A stretch of DNA of 64,000 nucleotides from CAYZJV01 sp964478945 (lineage in GTDB: Bacteria; Spirochaetota; Spirochaetia; Sphaerochaetales; Sphaerochaetaceae): NCBI GenBank assembly GCA_964478945.1, contig CAYZJV010000003.1, positions 25,776-89,775 on the forward strand. The letters run 5' to 3'. The notes under the pieces are model-generated. The model searched no databases. It was not told the origin of the DNA and saw only the letters and a list, made by a program, of their open reading frames with translations. Positions 48,415 through 56,060 of this stretch are shown here, piece after piece. Numbering within the stretch: the first letter of the stretch is position 1; each line of letters opens with the position of its first letter. The position numbers and the translations under genes were made by a program.

Positions 48415-48573
48415 ATGGATACGTTGTACAGGATCGAAAAATTTGAGGAAGACTTCGCGGAATGCTCTGCAAGCGATGACAGGACCGTCGATATTCCGTT
48501 CGAGGAGATCCCCGAGGACTCGGTCGTGGGAGATACGCTCAAATTCGTCGATGGGAAGTACATGAAGGTTTGA
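48415..48573 (+). CDS. DUF3006-like small protein
   Basis: Protein of 52 residues. The pattern LYRIEKFEEDFAEC, then DIPFEEIPE and GDTLKFVDGKY, fits DUF3006, small beta-rich proteins often found beside metallo-beta-lactamase or ComEC-type genes. GAGGAGG lies four bases before the ATG. Acidic overall, with a conserved-looking V-G-D turn. It ends three bases before the convergent hydrolase gene. Function unknown. Confidence 0.75.
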   Translation: MDTLYRIEKFEEDFAECSASDDRTVDIPFEEIPEDSVVGDTLKFVDGKYMKV

Positions 48574-48576
48574 ACA

Positions 48577-49554
48577 TCAAGCCCTTGTGATGATGGCAAC
48601 GATTTCCTTCAGGGCCTGTTTCGCTTCGGGTATGGGAAACAGGGGGAAATCGTGGTTCATCTTGGGATATTCGAAATAATCAATTTTCACACCATTCCTT
48701 ATGCAGAGGAGTCGAAATTTCCTCGCATCGGGAAGCAGCAGTTCGTGTGTCCCGATAAATAGTGACAATCGGGGAAGTCCCCGCAGTTGTCCATTGATGG
48801 GGCTGGTTTTCCTATCGGAAGGATCAAGTGGTCCAGCCCAAGCCTTTCCCATCCTCTGAAGATGTTGCCTGTTCAACATCGGGTCCTTGTGCACCATCCG
48901 CGGAATCGCGGCGTTTCTCAGCGTGATGTCGAGCCAAGGAGAGATGAGGATCACCTCCTTCGGAAGTGCGACACTGTCCAGCGCCAACTGCTGCGAAAGA
49001 GCAAGTGCAAGCCCACCTCCCGCCGAGTCCCCCATCACCACGATATCCTTGGCATCGATACCATCGTCGATCAGTTTGCGATAGAGTGCAACAAACTTGT
49101 CGAAGGATTCGAGCACGGTATGGACTGGAGCCTTAGGATAAATCGGCACAATGATGGTTCCCTTCACTTGGTTGTTGATCCGATCGAGAAACAACCAGTG
49201 GGGGAGAATGGGATGTTCCACGTAAGCTCCTCCGTGAAGATAGAGGATGTGGGTCTTTCCCACGAATGTCCGCTCCTTCAACACCACGCAATCGAGACCT
49301 TCGATCGTACGCCTCTCCACAATCGCAAGCAGTTTCAAAGGTGTGGGCATCACGAACGGTTGTTCATTTTTCACCTCCTGGAGGGCGAGGAACCGCTCGC
49401 TGTCCTCGCGGCCATGGAACCATCCGCGCTTCAAGCGGAGTTGCAGCAACTTCTCGCTCCCCCAGGAACGGAACGACCGCTTTTCCCTTCTGGTGATGTA
49501 GAGCGACCATGCCGAAAGCAAGAGGATGATGGCAATGAACACGATATAGGCCAT
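48577..49554 (-). CDS. Alpha/beta hydrolase of the hormone-sensitive lipase family, membrane-anchored
   Basis: Protein of 325 residues. An N-terminal hydrophobic segment (about 2-18, MAYIVFIAIILLL) anchors it or directs export. The HSL motif LYLHGGAYVEHP (about residue 101) forms the oxyanion hole, GDSAGGG (about 175) carries the nucleophile, and NHDFPLFP near the C-terminus the His. I use the ATG at 49554: it has no Shine-Dalgarno and a -10-like TACTGT ends six bases before it, behind a perfect TTGACA, so a leaderless mRNA is likely. A frame open to 49617 would overlie that promoter. Confidence 0.83.
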   Translation of the reverse strand: MAYIVFIAIILLLSAWSLYITRREKRSFRSWGSEKLLQLRLKRGWFHGREDSERFLALQEVKNEQPFVMPTPLKLLAIVERRTIEGLDCVVLKERTFVGKTHILYLHGGAYVEHPILPHWLFLDRINNQVKGTIIVPIYPKAPVHTVLESFDKFVALYRKLIDDGIDAKDIVVMGDSAGGGLALALSQQLALDSVALPKEVILISPWLDITLRNAAIPRMVHKDPMLNRQHLQRMGKAWAGPLDPSDRKTSPINGQLRGLPRLSLFIGTHELLLPDARKFRLLCIRNGVKIDYFEYPKMNHDFPLFPIPEAKQALKEIVAIITRA

Positions 49555-49560
49555 AGTGGT

Positions 49561-49590
49561 ACAGTACACGTGGTATTCATCGGGTGTCAA
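49561..49590 (-). promoter_or_regulatory. Predicted promoter of the HSL-type hydrolase gene
   Basis: Perfect TTGACA (49590-49585), 18 bases, TACTGT (49566-49561) on the minus strand, six bases before the ATG. Confidence 0.5.
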
Positions 49591-49609
49591 AAGAAATCGC
49601 ACAAGACAC

Positions 49610-49638
49610 TTGCCCACTAGACCCCGGTAGCGTACCCT
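49610..49638 (+). promoter_or_regulatory. Weak predicted promoter of the DUF72 gene
   Basis: TTGCCC (49610-49615), 17 bases, TACCCT (49633-49638), six bases before the ATG at 49645. Confidence 0.35.
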
Positions 49639-49644
49639 TGTGAC

Positions 49645-50493
49645 ATGGGAACCATCAGATTCGGTACCTGTTCATGGAAATATCCCTCATGGGACAAACT
49701 GGTGTACTCTTCACCCGCTCCTTTCGACTATTTGGCAGAGTATGCCCAGAAGTACGACATGGTTGAGGTCGACCAGTGGTTTTGGTCGCTGGGGAAAAGG
49801 AGTGCGGGTTTGCCGAATGTCGAAACGGTGGCCCAATACGACAAGGCGACCGATGAAACCTTCAGATTCACCATCAAATGTCCCAATGCCCTTACCCGCC
49901 CTTTCCATGACAGGCACGACAATCGGGAGCCTGGGCCAAATCCCTTTTTCCTCGATCCTTTGTTCACCAAGAAGTTCATCGATTCGCTCTTCCCCATTCG
50001 GGATAAGATTGGATTGCTCATGTTCCAATTCGGGTATCTGAACAAAAGGATGTTCTCCGGACAACAAGTTTTCATGGATGCGTTGGATCGATTCATCACA
50101 CACATTCCACATGATGTGCCCTATGCGATCGAGTTGCGCAACCCGAAATGGCTCAATGGCCAATGGTTCACCTTCCTTCGTGAAAGATCTGTCGCTCCGG
50201 TGCTCATCCAAGGCTATTGGATGGAGGACATCTCCCGTACGATCGAGCGGTATGAACCATTGATTGGCGATACGGTGAGCATTCGCCTGCATGGGGAGGA
50301 CAGGGAAGAGATCGAAGCCGAGACGGGTGGAGTATGGAACCGTTTGGTGAATCCACGTGAGCGGGAGTTGGCAACCATGGCCCAATCGATCAAGTTGCTC
50401 GCCGATAAGGGGCGTGTGGTGTATGTACAGGTGAACAACCATTATGAGGGGTCGGCACCACTCACGATCGCACGATTGCAGGCCCTTCTCTGA
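49645..50493 (+). CDS. DUF72-family protein
   Basis: Protein of 282 residues of the YecE-like TIM-barrel family of unknown function. RFGTCSWKYPSWD at the start, VEVDQWFWS, FRFTIKCPNALTR, GLLMFQFGY and YAIELRNPKW are the usual barrel strands with conserved acidic and aromatic residues. The family's Y-VEVNsTFY block is altered to VEVDQWFWS. No Shine-Dalgarno precedes the ATG. It ends three bases before the convergent PIG-L gene. Confidence 0.88.
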   Translation: MGTIRFGTCSWKYPSWDKLVYSSPAPFDYLAEYAQKYDMVEVDQWFWSLGKRSAGLPNVETVAQYDKATDETFRFTIKCPNALTRPFHDRHDNREPGPNPFFLDPLFTKKFIDSLFPIRDKIGLLMFQFGYLNKRMFSGQQVFMDALDRFITHIPHDVPYAIELRNPKWLNGQWFTFLRERSVAPVLIQGYWMEDISRTIERYEPLIGDTVSIRLHGEDREEIEAETGGVWNRLVNPRERELATMAQSIKLLADKGRVVYVQVNNHYEGSAPLTIARLQALL

Positions 50494-50496
50494 TGT

Positions 50497-51201
50497 TCAG
50501 GGGAGAAGTCTTGCAGTCGGTGCAGGTCTTCTGTCGCACCAACGGAATGCCTCGGCGAATCTGCAGCCACATTGCATTCCGCGGAAACGGGCCATCACTT
50601 CCATCGTATCCAATAGATCGACGGTGGTCCCTTTCGCCAGGATATCGATTTGGCTCACATGATGTGAAAGGGCCTCTCCCTTCATCCCATACGTGGAGGA
50701 GATATCCACGAATTCGGTGGGAATGAAGGTTCCCCCTCCCACCTTATCCATGTGGTAGAGGACGAAAGGTCGCTCCAACGGAGCACTGGCGGTCTTCACA
50801 TGGGCCAAAGTGGTCTGCACGAGGGAGTGGAACACCAGTTGCTCGGTTGCCCCATGGTCGGGATGGTAATCCTCGGGAGCATGGGTGATCACGACATCGG
50901 GTTGCACCGATCTGATGAGTTCGGTCATCTTCAGCCTGGTTTCCGCATCGGATGCATCCAGTCCCATATCGTCGACATCGAGGGTACAATAGGAGGCACC
51001 GATCACTTGGGCTGCTTTCGCGGCTTCGGCCATCCGAACCAACCTCAGCCGTTCCGGTTCGATCTTCCACGATCCTTGGTTTCCATTGGTGACCGAACAC
51101 ACCACCACCGAATCTCCCCTCTGTACGCAGCGGGCCAAGGTCCCGAAACAACACAGTTCCACATCATCTGGATGGGCCCCTATCGCCAAGATCTTCACCA
51201 T
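50497..51201 (-). CDS. PIG-L/LmbE-family deacetylase
   Basis: Zinc-dependent N-deacetylase of 234 residues. AIGAHPDDVELCCFGTLA supplies the HPDD metal motif (about residues 10-13) and HAPEDYHPDHGATE the second His cluster. The group includes BshB of bacillithiol synthesis, MshB and GlcNAc deacetylases; no partner gene here points to one of these. The ATG at 51201 has AGGAGG three bases upstream, so nine codons further upstream are rejected. Confidence 0.9.
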   Translation of the reverse strand: MVKILAIGAHPDDVELCCFGTLARCVQRGDSVVVCSVTNGNQGSWKIEPERLRLVRMAEAAKAAQVIGASYCTLDVDDMGLDASDAETRLKMTELIRSVQPDVVITHAPEDYHPDHGATEQLVFHSLVQTTLAHVKTASAPLERPFVLYHMDKVGGGTFIPTEFVDISSTYGMKGEALSHHVSQIDILAKGTTVDLLDTMEVMARFRGMQCGCRFAEAFRWCDRRPAPTARLLP

Positions 51202-51214
51202 GCACCTCCTTACA

Positions 51215-51250
51215 GCAGGTTTCAGCATACCATAGATCGGCTGAACCTGC
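51215..51250. promoter_or_regulatory. Dyad between the PIG-L and TSUP genes
   Basis: GCAGGTTTCAGC (51215-51226) and GCTGAACCTGC (51240-51250) are complementary except for one extra T. The dyad abuts the -10 of the TSUP gene. Confidence 0.45.
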
Positions 51251-51256
51251 TATGAT
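51248..51256 (+). promoter_or_regulatory. Predicted extended -10 of the TSUP gene
   Basis: TG-C-TATGAT at 51248-51256 lies seven bases before the ATG at 51264. No good -35 is visible. Confidence 0.45.
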
Positions 51257-51263
51257 GCAGGGT

Positions 51264-51995
51264 ATGACAACCATCGTGATCGCACTCTTCTTCATCTCCC
51301 TCGCGGGAGCATTCCTGCAGACGAATATCGGGTTCGGCTTTCCCGTACTTGCCATGATATTCCTTCCCTCGCTGTTCCCCTTCTCCACCGCAGTGGCACT
51401 CTGTCAGGTGATCGCGATGGCAAGCACACTGTTTTTGACCATCAAGTATTTCTCCCACATAGATTGGAGAACGATGGTACCGATGTTGGCGGTATCGTTG
51501 ACGATGGGCATCCTCGTGACCCTCACCAGCATAAGCTTTCCGCAAGCATATCTTCAGATCATCCTCGGCGCGGCCCTGGTGGTGATCAGTCTGTTTACAG
51601 TGAGATACAGCGAGCGCATCAAGATTCGTCCCTCCGCCACCAATGGTGCGATCGTTGGCTTCATAGCTGGAGTGGGGAATGGATTGTTCGGTATCGGAGG
51701 CCCGCAAACGGCAATCTATTTCCTTGGGGCCCAATTGGACAAGAAAGCTTATTTGGCCACCATACAATGTTATTTCCTCATATCCAACATCAGCACCATC
51801 ATCATTCGTACCGGTTACGGAGCCCTCACATGGTCCGATGCTCCTTTGGTGGTGTCCGGTTGGATGGGAATAGGAGCCGGCACCCTATTGGGATTGAAGG
51901 TGTTCGAGAGGATACCCCATGCGCTGCTGAAGAGATTGGTCTATGGGTTCGTAGGGGTATCCGGTATGGTGATCATCATCGGACAATTGCTGTGA
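51264..51995 (+). CDS. TSUP/TauE-SafE-family permease
   Basis: Membrane protein of 243 residues with about eight spans in two repeats; the loops FGFPVLA (first half) and VGNGLFGIGGPQTAIYF (second half) are the paired TSUP signatures. The family exports sulfite or sulfonates or moves other organic anions. I use the ATG at 51264 with the -10 box ending seven bases upstream; an ATG at 51252 lies inside that -10 box. Its stop is six bases from the convergent nuclease gene. Confidence 0.87.
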   Translation: MTTIVIALFFISLAGAFLQTNIGFGFPVLAMIFLPSLFPFSTAVALCQVIAMASTLFLTIKYFSHIDWRTMVPMLAVSLTMGILVTLTSISFPQAYLQIILGAALVVISLFTVRYSERIKIRPSATNGAIVGFIAGVGNGLFGIGGPQTAIYFLGAQLDKKAYLATIQCYFLISNISTIIIRTGYGALTWSDAPLVVSGWMGIGAGTLLGLKVFERIPHALLKRLVYGFVGVSGMVIIIGQLL

Positions 51996-52001
51996 TGCGG
52001 T

Positions 52002-53669
52002 TCAGCCATCCCATCGGGAACGCAAGGATTCCAGATCCTCGGAAAACCGCATGATCGCATTTGCCAAACGTTGGGCATCCCGTGATGATGGATCGGAAAA
52101 CACTTCCTCACTGTGGGTGTGCATTCGCTCCGAGACCGCCTGCAAACCTGCGAACACAGCATCGAGTTGTTCGATCGACAGCTTCAGATCCTTCAATCCC
52201 GAGACCCAGAGCTTCTCCGCTTTCGCCACCGGCAATTCGCCTTCAAGAAGTTCGAAGCTTTCATTGGCTACAGGAGCGTAGGCGTGAATATCGAGTGTCG
52301 ATCCGAGCAGTCCTGCGAAATATTGGGCCACCTGCTCCTCACCATGGACCACAAACACATGTTTCGGACGTTTTGAGAAGCTTCCGATCCATGTAAGCAA
52401 ACCCTTCTGGTCGGCATGGCCGCTGATTCCCTCCAACTTTTTCACAGAGGCCCTGACATCTATGTGTTCTCCAAAGATGGTCACCTTTTCGGCTCCATCG
52501 AGAATCGAACGTCCCAACGTTCCGTTCGCTTGGTACCCACAGAAGACGATGGTGCTCTCGGCCCGCCACAGATTGTGTTTCAGATGGTGTTTGATTCTTC
52601 CTGCCTCACACATTCCGCTGCTGCTGATGATCACCGCGCTTTCATTTCTTCTGTTCAGTGCTCTAGATTCGTCTGCGGTGACGGTGGTGGTGAGGGAATC
52701 GAAGACCAAGGGGTTGTACCCCTGTCGCACCAATTCCATCGCCTCGTCATCGAAATACCCCTCGATATTCCTGGAGAAGACTTTCGTCGCCTCGATGGCC
52801 AACGGGCTATCGAGAAAGACAGGGAGATAGGTTATTTCGGGAAGGAGCTTGTGGGTGATGATGTACCGACAGAGGTAGAGCAATTCCTGTGTCCTTCCCA
52901 CCGCGAATGAAGGTATGACGACATTTCCGCCCTTCTCAAAGGTATCGCGGATGATGTCGGCCAACTCCATCGCCCTTGCCTCGGTGGATTTCTTCTGGTC
53001 ACTGTACTTCGGTTTTTCATGGAGCCTATCGCCATAGGTCGATTCCATGACCACGTAATCGGCTTCCACCAGATACTCCGGATCGTTGATGAGCGGCTGG
53101 TCCAAATTCCCGATGTCGCCGCTGAAGACCAGATGTCGTTCCTCTCCTTCTTCGTTCAGCCACACTTGGATGGAGGAAGAGCCGAGCAGATGGCCTGCAT
53201 CGGTGAACTCGATCTCGATTCCCTGGTCTACGGTGAATCGCATTCCATAGGGATGACCGGTGAATTGGTCCATCGCCTTCTTGGCATCGTCCACTGTATA
53301 GAGTGGTTCGATTTCGGGTTTTCCGGCCCGCTTCCGTTTTCTGTTCACCCATTCGGTCTCCATCTCCTGGATATGGCCCGAGTCGGCAAGCATGATGGAA
53401 CACAGGTCGGCGGTCGCCTCGGTACTGTGTATGGTTCCCCTGAAACCGTCCTTCACCAATAGGGGGATCCTTCCGGAATGGTCGATATGGGCATGGGTGA
53501 GCAACACATGGTCGATTTCATAGGCCCTGAACGGAAGTTCCAATCCATTCTTCTTCTCATCGTTTCCCTGTGGAAGACCGCAGTCCACCAACAGCCGCTT
53601 ACCCGCACATTCGATCATCGTACAACTTCCGGTGACCGTTCGCGCCGCACCAAAGAATGTCAGTTTCAT
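52002..53669 (-). CDS. Metallo-beta-lactamase/beta-CASP RNA-processing-type nuclease
   Basis: Protein of 555 residues. The MBL part has LTHAHIDHSGRIP (motif 2), DAGHLLGSSS (motif 3) and SGDIG (motif 4); the beta-CASP insert has PSFAVGRTQE and SSSGMCEAGRI, and SGHADQKGL is the C-terminal motif. This is the CPSF73-like bacterial group (as Thermus TTHA0252), cutting RNA. An extra C-terminal helical region of about 100 residues follows. The ATG at 53669 lacks a Shine-Dalgarno and has a TGGACA-17-TATCCT promoter six bases upstream, so the mRNA is probably leaderless. Confidence 0.9.
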   Translation of the reverse strand: MKLTFFGAARTVTGSCTMIECAGKRLLVDCGLPQGNDEKKNGLELPFRAYEIDHVLLTHAHIDHSGRIPLLVKDGFRGTIHSTEATADLCSIMLADSGHIQEMETEWVNRKRKRAGKPEIEPLYTVDDAKKAMDQFTGHPYGMRFTVDQGIEIEFTDAGHLLGSSSIQVWLNEEGEERHLVFSGDIGNLDQPLINDPEYLVEADYVVMESTYGDRLHEKPKYSDQKKSTEARAMELADIIRDTFEKGGNVVIPSFAVGRTQELLYLCRYIITHKLLPEITYLPVFLDSPLAIEATKVFSRNIEGYFDDEAMELVRQGYNPLVFDSLTTTVTADESRALNRRNESAVIISSSGMCEAGRIKHHLKHNLWRAESTIVFCGYQANGTLGRSILDGAEKVTIFGEHIDVRASVKKLEGISGHADQKGLLTWIGSFSKRPKHVFVVHGEEQVAQYFAGLLGSTLDIHAYAPVANESFELLEGELPVAKAEKLWVSGLKDLKLSIEQLDAVFAGLQAVSERMHTHSEEVFSDPSSRDAQRLANAIMRFSEDLESLRSRWDG

Positions 53670-53675
53670 AGTACA

Positions 53676-53704
53676 AGGATACCTTGCCTCATCCGGTGTG
53701 TCCA
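53676..53704 (-). promoter_or_regulatory. Predicted promoter of the beta-CASP nuclease gene
   Basis: TGGACA (53704-53699), 17 bases, TATCCT (53681-53676) on the minus strand, six bases before the ATG. Confidence 0.6.
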
Positions 53705-53726
53705 CAATGAATTCCACTAATGAAGC

Positions 53727-53755
53727 TTGAGTCCACCTTCAGGTTGGACTATAGT
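53727..53755 (+). promoter_or_regulatory. Predicted promoter of the LUD-domain gene
   Basis: TTGAGT (53727-53732), 17 bases, TATAGT (53750-53755), then AGGAGG (53765-53770) and the ATG at 53778. Confidence 0.65.
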
Positions 53756-53777
53756 GGATATCGCAGGAGGAACAACG

Positions 53778-54458
53778 ATGGATGCGAACAGGAATCGGGT
53801 CGCCGAACTTTCAATAGCGCGAACAATGGAACACTTGAAGAAGAACAACATGGATGCGGCATTTCTTCCCGCGGCGAAGGACGTGGTACCAATGCTCCGC
53901 TCCTTGCTCGAGGAGGGAGAATCCATTGCTTTGGGTGGATCGATGTCGCTCGCGGAAACAGGTGCGCTCGATTTGGTGTACAGTAGCGAGTATCGTTTGA
54001 TCGACCGGTACGAGAAGGGATTGGATGAACCACAATTGCATGATCGTATGGTCCAAGGGTTTTCAGCCGATGTGCTGCTCACCAGTGTGAATGCCATCAC
54101 CGAACATGGTGAATTGTACTGTATCGATGGCAGAAGCAATCGCGTGGCGGCGATGCTGTTCGGACCCAAGCGGGTGATCGTGATCGCAGGTTGGCAAAAG
54201 ATCGTTCCCAATTTGACCGATGCGGTGAATAGGGTGAAAAGAATCGCGGCTCCGGCGAATGCCATGAGATTGGAAAAAGACACCCCGTGTGTGAAGACGG
54301 GGCATTGCGTGGCACCATATTGCGACGACCGGCATCTGATGAGCATCCCCACAGGGGCATGCGACAAGGGGATCTGCAGCAACATGGTGGTGATGGGACG
54401 TCAACCAAACAAGGGAAGGATCATCGTCCTCATTGTGGGTGAGCAGATCGGCTATTGA
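53778..54458 (+). CDS. LUD-domain protein (LutC/YkgG-related)
   Basis: Protein of 226 residues of the DUF162/LUD family. IALGGSMSLAETGALDL, LLTSVNAITEHGELYCIDG and VIVIAGWQKIV match the conserved blocks. Some LUD proteins act in lactate utilisation with LutA and LutB, but neither is here, and stand-alone copies of this length are common in anaerobes. Cysteines in the C-terminal part (CVKTGHC, YCDD, CDKGICSN) could bind a cluster. The ATG at 53778 has AGGAGG seven bases upstream, and the promoter lies inside the longer frame, which I reject. Confidence 0.85.
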   Translation: MDANRNRVAELSIARTMEHLKKNNMDAAFLPAAKDVVPMLRSLLEEGESIALGGSMSLAETGALDLVYSSEYRLIDRYEKGLDEPQLHDRMVQGFSADVLLTSVNAITEHGELYCIDGRSNRVAAMLFGPKRVIVIAGWQKIVPNLTDAVNRVKRIAAPANAMRLEKDTPCVKTGHCVAPYCDDRHLMSIPTGACDKGICSNMVVMGRQPNKGRIIVLIVGEQIGY

Positions 54459-54905
54459 TCAGTCCAGAAATAAACCGAGCACCTCATCCGCATTCTTCGC
54501 GGCACCCAAGAGCCGTTTGAAGGCGGGTGATGTGGTCGCCCTCGCGATCGATGCCAATACTTCTATATGGGCGCTCGCCTCATGTTCGGGTGCCACCACG
54601 AGGAAAAAGTACTGGGAACCCTTCCCATCCTGAGCATCGAAATCGATCGGCTTGGCCGAAATTCCCACCACCACGGAGACGGTCTCCACAGCGGTGGTCT
54701 TGGCATGGGGTATCGCAATTCCATCGGCAAGACCGGTGCTTCCCAACGCCTCGCGAGAGAGTACGGCGGAGAGGATCTCTTCCCGATTGTGCAATCCACG
54801 CCTATCGACCAATACGTCGACCAGCTCCTCGATCACCGCACGCTTCGTCTCCCCCTGCAATGGGATTTTCATGAGGTCCTTGTCCAAAACTTCGGCAAGT
54901 GTCAT
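54459..54905 (-). CDS. PTS EIIA domain protein, fructose/nitrogen (PtsN) type
   Basis: Single EIIA domain of 148 residues. The phosphorylatable His lies in GIAIPHAKT (about residue 67), and the SREALGSTGLADG lead-in is typical. No EIIB or EIIC is adjacent, so a regulatory PtsN-like or HPr-linked role is more likely than sugar transport. GGAGG lies seven bases before the ATG. It is the last gene of the ATPase run; its stop directly abuts that of the convergent LUD gene. Confidence 0.88.
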   Translation of the reverse strand: MTLAEVLDKDLMKIPLQGETKRAVIEELVDVLVDRRGLHNREEILSAVLSREALGSTGLADGIAIPHAKTTAVETVSVVVGISAKPIDFDAQDGKGSQYFFLVVAPEHEASAHIEVLASIARATTSPAFKRLLGAAKNADEVLGLFLD

Positions 54906-54915
54906 AATCGGCCTC

Positions 54916-55413
54916 CTAATTCATATCGGGTAGGGATTCGTACATATCCCATACCGTGTCGTTGTCCCGTACCACCAGGACGGGGCAGGGAGCGGTCCTC
55001 ATCATCCGGTCGGTCTCGCTCAACAATTCGTCCCTCCGACTATGGATCTCCGAGATACCTCCCAATACCAATAGGTCGATCCTGTGTTCCTCAAGGTAGG
55101 AACGGACCTCGGTATGGACCGTACCACTGGCCTTGATGGGAATCACCGGCACACCCTTCTGTTTCCCCAAGTGTTCCACATGGTTCAGATACCGTTGGGC
55201 ATCACCTTCGATATCCCTCCGGTATTCCTGCTCTTCGATATCGAGGAATATCCTGGCTTTCACCAAATCCTGCAGTGCGCGTGTATTCACCACATACATG
55301 GCGGTGAGGGTCGCCTCCAACCGTTTCGCCAAGGCGATCGCCGCCATCGCAGCGGTGACCGAATCCTCCGAACCATCGAGGTACACCAACATGTGTTTGA
55401 ACGGTTGTGTCAT
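54916..55413 (-). CDS. Universal stress protein (UspA family)
   Basis: Protein of 165 residues. The start HMLVYLDGSEDSVTAAMAAIALAKR and the end APCPVLVV fit the Usp fold. The usual ATP loop G-x2-G-x9-G-S/T reads GGISEIHSRRDELLSETDR, with the second glycine and the following glycine absent, so this is probably a non-ATP-binding UspA-type protein. The ATG at 55413 follows GGAGG by seven bases and shares one base with the atpD stop (TGATG), tying it to the ATPase operon. Confidence 0.86.
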   Translation of the reverse strand: MTQPFKHMLVYLDGSEDSVTAAMAAIALAKRLEATLTAMYVVNTRALQDLVKARIFLDIEEQEYRRDIEGDAQRYLNHVEHLGKQKGVPVIPIKASGTVHTEVRSYLEEHRIDLLVLGGISEIHSRRDELLSETDRMMRTAPCPVLVVRDNDTVWDMYESLPDMN

Positions 55414-56057
55414 CAATTCACCTCCGCTGTCTTCTCCCGTTGCCGGTCCATTCTCTCCTTCACCTGTTTCATCAGTATGAAGCTCTCACGTTCGGCCTCT
55501 TCGATCCGCCCTCTGGTATAGTGGAGTGTCTCCTCCAATTCGGGGATGACAATCTTCTCCAAGGCATTCACCTTGCGTATCGTCTTCTTCACTTCCCTTG
55601 CCAAGCGCATGATGGAGACCTTCAATTCGGCCAACCTTCCCATCAATCTCAACGCATCGCGATAGTAATCCAACGTATCTTCCACCGACAGTGTGGTTCC
55701 CTCCGGACTGAAATACGGTCCTCGTTCGATGAAACTCGTTTCAACCTTCGGCAAACGTACTCCCATCACCTTGCGATCGCTGAGTTCGATCGCAGAATCT
55801 ATGGTCACAGCCCCGAAGAGATTGGCGACCCTCAGGCGTCCCATTTCCATGACAGTATGTTGCATCGATTCGGAGGCGAGCGCAAGTGCTTTGTCGACCC
55901 GTTTCTGATACTCCACCGCCTGGTCCACCAAGGTGAGCAGTTCCACCACAAGTATCGACCGCTTTTGATCGAGCAACTCATGCCCCAACGTGGCGAACTT
56001 CAGCTCATCGGTGAGTTTGAGCAGATTGCTGCGCGTCGGTGCCACATTCCTTGCCAA
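55413..56057 (-). CDS. atpD: V-type ATPase subunit D
   Basis: Central-stalk subunit of 214 residues. The start ARNVAPTRSNLLKLT and long helical termini that form the rotor coiled coil are family features. It starts with TTG at 56057, three bases after the atpB stop, with GGAGG at good distance; no ATG fits. It turns inside the A3B3 head. Confidence 0.93.
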   Translation of the reverse strand: MARNVAPTRSNLLKLTDELKFATLGHELLDQKRSILVVELLTLVDQAVEYQKRVDKALALASESMQHTVMEMGRLRVANLFGAVTIDSAIELSDRKVMGVRLPKVETSFIERGPYFSPEGTTLSVEDTLDYYRDALRLMGRLAELKVSIMRLAREVKKTIRKVNALEKIVIPELEETLHYTRGRIEEAERESFILMKQVKERMDRQREKTAEVN

Positions 56058-56060
56058 GGG

